Assembly: GCA_002310135.1 (NCBI GenBank)
Contig: DBYK01000003.1
Coordinates: forward strand, 124,001-188,000
Reading direction: 5' to 3'
Source of the DNA: Caryophanales bacterium UBA1188
Lineage (GTDB): Bacteria > Bacillota_I > Bacilli_A > Izemoplasmatales > UBA1188
Length of the DNA: 64,000 nt
Shown here: piece after piece, positions 61,201-64,000 of the stretch
Position numbering within the stretch: position 1 is the first letter of the stretch
Layout: each line of letters begins with the position of its first letter
Notes under the pieces: model-generated
The model's database searches: none
What the model was told of the DNA's origin: nothing
Seen by the model: the letters and a program-made list of their open reading frames with translations, nothing else
Program-made: the position numbers and the translations under genes

Positions 61201-61825
61201 AAATATCCTTGATGATGAAAATGAATATCAAATATATAAGAAACTTGGAATACGTCTTAAATATGAAGCTTTAGGCGAAGTAACAAACAAAACTGTTAAA
61301 AATTATGTTGACGAATTCCAAACTGCTGTTATGGAACTTAAAGATAAGTTATATAATGGTGATAGTTCACTTCTAACATATTCTATCTATGATGGATTAT
61401 GTGAAACTGAATATGGAATGCACTTTATCGCCTGTGTAAGCGGTGATTCATTTGAAAGACCAAGCTTTAAATTCAGCGATGATGCACATATTTATAACTC
61501 TTCTTCTATCAATAGTGAAGATGCAATCTCAACAAAACAAATAGGACTATATTTCGCAAGATACTTCTATTCTAATCTATTTGGAAGTACTGATAATCCT
61601 AAAGAAAGAGCAGGCTATGATTATCCTTCAATGCCTACTGATCTTATCAATAAGATTGAAAAAGTTTATGGAGATTATCTACAATCTCTAGATGATAAAA
61701 ATGGCTCATATCATTCTTCATTATTGATTATTAAATCACTTATTTCAAACGGCACAGAATATAATGACGCTTTCTTAAATCTTGAAAGTCTATACAATGA
61801 CAGTGTCTTTGACAATGGTAACTAG
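58286..61825 (+). CDS. Large membrane-anchored SurA/PrsA-like protein 1
   Basis: About 1179 residues with one N-terminal membrane helix (LLIILISVIAIVAFTLVG) and no lipobox. The exodomain is charged and helical, with SurA-like pieces: ISIKFYSANEAIEFMKNY in the N-terminal half and SHILLYVDLDEDNVPDNWNE near residue 890, the latter like the start of a parvulin (PpiC) domain, though degenerate. Probably an extracytoplasmic folding or export helper, by analogy to PrsA (inference). Start set at 58286 with AAAGGAG upstream; the frame starts 14 codons earlier without a site. A second, related gene follows after 12 nt. Confidence 0.7.
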   Translation: MGNFGKRLLIILISVIAIVAFTLVGNAYQQSERKHNISNKNEIVLENLTYDFGDYSVKYNITKDDVWKAIIDSRPLTSILQMVDKKLLEPVISSVTQEEINSKLEYLIYGTNNQDEIQKIKDDAEKDQKVNNDFYRRLAILGYAQDGPEGSNLNDYLKLQVAYEKYGRSLLVEGKTISGKTYDVSYEAALSNAKSNYKDTIAISIKFYSANEAIEFMKNYNLVTVSDELRFYVGGEKYKVKTNEDGISLDNDLNPIFLKQTVTHSDDSTSEEFVPNANLASEIDDEGKISYIYNSTYNAWQSDYSTENDKLYLVKWNDTTNKWQWYAKEIYTPELDDDGHIVKDAEGNTIYETTVIDDADLGEGDFIDDVSMVDFEDQNDFTTSNTVKLGAEQFFTLYVKAYNDYYKNQRNEININITVDDFKNGYGANYSDELFNSDLKKYGYVYLNNEIRKYVGNEEYLVEIEEVEGVRQAKSIDGIPSYVFNESSASNVPNYVIRYDSNNNPILDCDYDYIYLLKADGSRIKNLDSIPIEECTSFSLENTIPISKQQQFLLYVSIFSDDETVLGDTLSHLVYNYDKVSTTRPEFAESLFKTLEIDSSTKYAYLTCPQTLTTNETDPYYLIFKLSSSVINELTEDMVNEEMEKMIKDYLKADGFLDACMAELRKEAGFQIFDKFFSYSYTDLLEYNSSTNPYGVQTENLGEYFKTKAYSNTKLVQTTKKVKVLDTEVDKILIKTEDLYEYIEKHNIATYITQAATKKIFFSMREYEVIHGDDPNYLTSTNWKMKEYNNATQYYNQYFEYYKQYYTQFGYDYYDTIDEFLYNYSARSFDDIVESLKQNAMRNAFLFRALSSDITEESDFDLSDYGKSVTIQSEYFQKLYNEYFSINLSHILLYVDLDEDNVPDNWNEFYEKVVDGTTSLKKDDGTPLTEADLNDLLDTIYKNYLKKIFDDQTLSSTNAQILKTIVTEYDDSNILDDENEYQIYKKLGIRLKYEALGEVTNKTVKNYVDEFQTAVMELKDKLYNGDSSLLTYSIYDGLCETEYGMHFIACVSGDSFERPSFKFSDDAHIYNSSSINSEDAISTKQIGLYFARYFYSNLFGSTDNPKERAGYDYPSMPTDLINKIEKVYGDYLQSLDDKNGSYHSSLLIIKSLISNGTEYNDAFLNLESLYNDSVFDNGN

Positions 61826-61837
61826 GAGGAGAAAGAC

Positions 61838-64000
61838 ATGAAAAATAGAATATTATTAATTATTTCATTGATTTTAATCTCATTAGTGTTAATGGCATGT
61901 AATAATACCATAAATAATGATACTAGCGATTATGTTCTTCCTAATGTAACTGGAAGCGAAACTGTAACATTAACTTATGATGGTTCACCAATTACACTTA
62001 CTAAAAAACAAATCTATAAACAAGTTAAATATTATGGTGGTATTTCTTTACTACTTCAATGTGCAGATGAAATACTCCTAAGTGAGATTATCCCAACAAT
62101 TACTACTGATTCAAAAGAATACATCAATAGATACAATAGAATTAAATATTCTACTACAAATGCAAGTGAAGTTGCAGAATTAAGTGGAGATGCTGAAAAG
62201 GAAGAAAAACTTGAAAGGCAATACCAATATACTATGTATCTAATGGGCTTTGATACTTTAGCTAAACAACAAGCTTACATCAAATTCTTAGCCGCAAGAG
62301 ATGTATATGCTAAAACTAAATTAAAAGATTTAATGAATGATAAACTCAGTGATTTCTACACAACTGATGAAACACTAAAATCATTTTACGAAAGCAATTA
62401 TTATAATGACTGTTATGGAATTGTAATAAACTATTCAAATTTAAATGACTATTTAAAAGCTTTAGAAGATGAAAAAGTTGTTATCTATAATTCAGAATTA
62501 AGAAAAGCGAGTGATCCTTCACTATATGATGGTGTATTCTCAAGAAAATATACTGATGATAACACTGTTAAGATGAGTAATGACGAAGTTAAAGCTTTAT
62601 TCGTATCTTTATATAACACTGTTTATTCAACATATTTAGAACCTATTACTAGTCAAGGAATAGAATATAACTATGAAGAATTAAAAGAAAATGCTTCTTC
62701 TATTGCTACTAAATTATTCTCATTGAATGAGAATGAATACACTTATATGGCTACTCTTGATACAGTTAAATATGGTACTGTAAACTCAGTATGTTATAAA
62801 ATTAGTGGAGAAGCTATAAAAGATTATTCACTTTTAACTAGTGCTGAAAAGAATGCCCTAATAGATGATTATTTAGATGAATTAATCAGTGATACAACAA
62901 AACTAAACACAGTGCTTAATGAACTTAGATCTTCTTCTATCACCTTCTATGATAGAGAATTCGCATTTGATTATAATAATTCATATGATAGTTCTTATAA
63001 TTTCTTAAACCTTAAAGGTGATGAGACAAAGATAATAAAAGTTAATGATAGAGATATCACTGCTGATCAATATTATGAATTCGTTAGAGAAAGAAATCTT
63101 AATTATTATATCTTCTTAGGAAGCTTACCTGAAATCGCTAATCAACTACCTATATATTCACTTCTTTATGGAAATGAAAAAGATATAAATAAAAACGCAT
63201 CACTTAGAAAAGCTGATTTCGCTAATACACTTGAAGCATATATAGAGAAAAACTATAGCAAAAATATTTATGGTGATTTAGCTTTATTCTTATATGCTAA
63301 ATTCGGTCTAAATACTAAAGAAGATGTTTTAAAATATTATTATGTTTTCAATGATTTAGAAGCTCTAACTGTTATCTATAACACATTTAGTGAAACTGAT
63401 GTTCCATGTGAAGTTCAAATCAATCCTGATTACAGCGACAAAGTAAGTTCAGTAATCGATGATTTATATGATAACTTCTATAGCTTATATGCTTATGATT
63501 TATTAATCTTCACAGATAGAGATAATGATTATAAGAGAGACGATTTGAGTGAACTAAGTAACACAAGTGAATTATATGATTTAATCAATAATCTCTTCGA
63601 AGTAATCAAAGCTAAGATTGATGAATTCGATAGCGATGATGATAAAACATATCAAGAAGTTAGCAATAAATTATTAGAAATCTTAGGCGAATACAATGAA
63701 GCTTCAAGAGATGATGTTACATATGGAATCTATAAGAGAAATGGCATATTCCTCGCATATGGTAACTACAATAGTGGTTCTGCGATAGATTATAGTTCAT
63801 ACAGCGAAAAATTAACTGATGAAATGAATGAGACATTAAAGACTGTCTTCAATACAAATGGATATAAAGATCTTAAATATCATCTAAATCAATCACTCAC
63901 ATTTGATAAAGATGGTGCTCATATAACTTTAACTAAGCCATATCAAGATAAACCATCATTCAAATATGAATTAACTGAAGATTCTACTTTAAATCCTAAG
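61838..64000 (+). CDS. Large SurA/PrsA-like lipoprotein 2 (cut by window end)
   Basis: About 721 residues lie in the window and the frame is still open at 64000. Signal peptide MKNRILLIISLILISLVL with lipobox MAC (Cys21). It shares with the upstream protein the layout YGIVINYSNLNDYLKAL followed by LFVSLYNTVYSTYL, and a later repeat VNDRDITADQYYEFVRE typical of SurA-like N-domains. AGGAGG stands 8 nt before ATG, and the TAG stop of the first gene is 12 nt upstream, so both are in one operon. Role: probably an extracytoplasmic chaperone-like partner (inference). Confidence 0.7.
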   Translation, partial: MKNRILLIISLILISLVLMACNNTINNDTSDYVLPNVTGSETVTLTYDGSPITLTKKQIYKQVKYYGGISLLLQCADEILLSEIIPTITTDSKEYINRYNRIKYSTTNASEVAELSGDAEKEEKLERQYQYTMYLMGFDTLAKQQAYIKFLAARDVYAKTKLKDLMNDKLSDFYTTDETLKSFYESNYYNDCYGIVINYSNLNDYLKALEDEKVVIYNSELRKASDPSLYDGVFSRKYTDDNTVKMSNDEVKALFVSLYNTVYSTYLEPITSQGIEYNYEELKENASSIATKLFSLNENEYTYMATLDTVKYGTVNSVCYKISGEAIKDYSLLTSAEKNALIDDYLDELISDTTKLNTVLNELRSSSITFYDREFAFDYNNSYDSSYNFLNLKGDETKIIKVNDRDITADQYYEFVRERNLNYYIFLGSLPEIANQLPIYSLLYGNEKDINKNASLRKADFANTLEAYIEKNYSKNIYGDLALFLYAKFGLNTKEDVLKYYYVFNDLEALTVIYNTFSETDVPCEVQINPDYSDKVSSVIDDLYDNFYSLYAYDLLIFTDRDNDYKRDDLSELSNTSELYDLINNLFEVIKAKIDEFDSDDDKTYQEVSNKLLEILGEYNEASRDDVTYGIYKRNGIFLAYGNYNSGSAIDYSSYSEKLTDEMNETLKTVFNTNGYKDLKYHLNQSLTFDKDGAHITLTKPYQDKPSFKYELTEDSTLNPK

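Noticed and set aside
1..64000. Mycoplasma-type genetic code (UGA = Trp), given the low GC content.
   Set aside because: TGA ends the nucleoside ABC ATPase gene, just where the downstream permease begins, and Trp is written as TGG throughout.
1..64000. CRISPR arrays or cas genes.
   Set aside because: No regularly spaced short repeats and no Cas-like proteins were seen.

Overview
The window comes from an AT-rich, single-membrane Firmicutes-type bacterium. Evidence: many lipobox lipoproteins, strong AGGAGG-type ribosome binding sites, XPRTase and KtrAB of Bacillus type, WalJ, and no outer-membrane genes. UGA, UAA and UAG are all used as stops (the nucleoside ABC ATPase ends in TGA), so this is not the Mycoplasma/Spiroplasma code. 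The many huge Tyr/Asn/Thr-rich surface proteins suggest a gut-type uncultured Bacilli or Mollicutes-like lineage; this placement is inference.

Layout. 1-250: start of a YitT-type membrane protein. 249-1595: MORN-repeat protein. 1660-8423: a purine salvage operon read leftward (guanine riboswitch, xpt, BMP lipoprotein, nucleoside ABC ATPase, two permeases, stand-alone GMP synthase ATPase subunit). 8561-13995: Tic20-like small membrane protein, a propeller/HD-GYP sensor, an MFS transporter and a LytTR response regulator. 14237-21540: two secreted surface proteins (about 2087 and 296 residues) behind a c-di-GMP-I riboswitch. 21662-27811: a 2049-residue lipoprotein with collagen-like, Ig-like and OB-fold-like repeats. 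28111-31782: SGNH hydrolase, TIM-barrel isomerase-like protein, KtrAB potassium uptake. 31958-36555: ABC importer of the ferric iron/polyamine type. 36618-42651: lipoprotein, EEP phosphatase, small hypothetical, tRNA-Gly(GCC), and a ComEC-like metallo-beta-lactamase protein with an in-frame amber near its end. 42746-45540: tRNA-Gly(TCC) followed by a mobile-element remnant with a zeta-toxin-like polyvalent protein. 45684-47718: receiver-GGDEF(degenerate)-EAL protein plus Hpt protein. 47768-50434: repeat lipoprotein. 50574-53290: metNIQ methionine importer behind a methionine-rich leader peptide and attenuator. 53300-56345: CobW-type GTPase and a TetR-sensor fusion regulator. 56468-58125: choline-kinase-like protein and WalJ. 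58286-64000: two large SurA/PrsA-like secreted proteins, the second cut by the window end.

Themes. Three RNA-level switches control transport or surface functions: guanine for purine salvage, c-di-GMP for the giant surface proteins, and translation of a peptide with ten Met codons for methionine import. Two c-di-GMP phosphodiesterases (HD-GYP and EAL) in the same window give the c-di-GMP switch a plausible input. The strongest candidate for something undescribed is the metNIQ attenuator at 53093-53290. It has a promoter, a 26-residue leader with 10 Met, a 12-bp potential antiterminator and a mutually exclusive 10-bp intrinsic terminator, directly upstream of methionine transporter genes.
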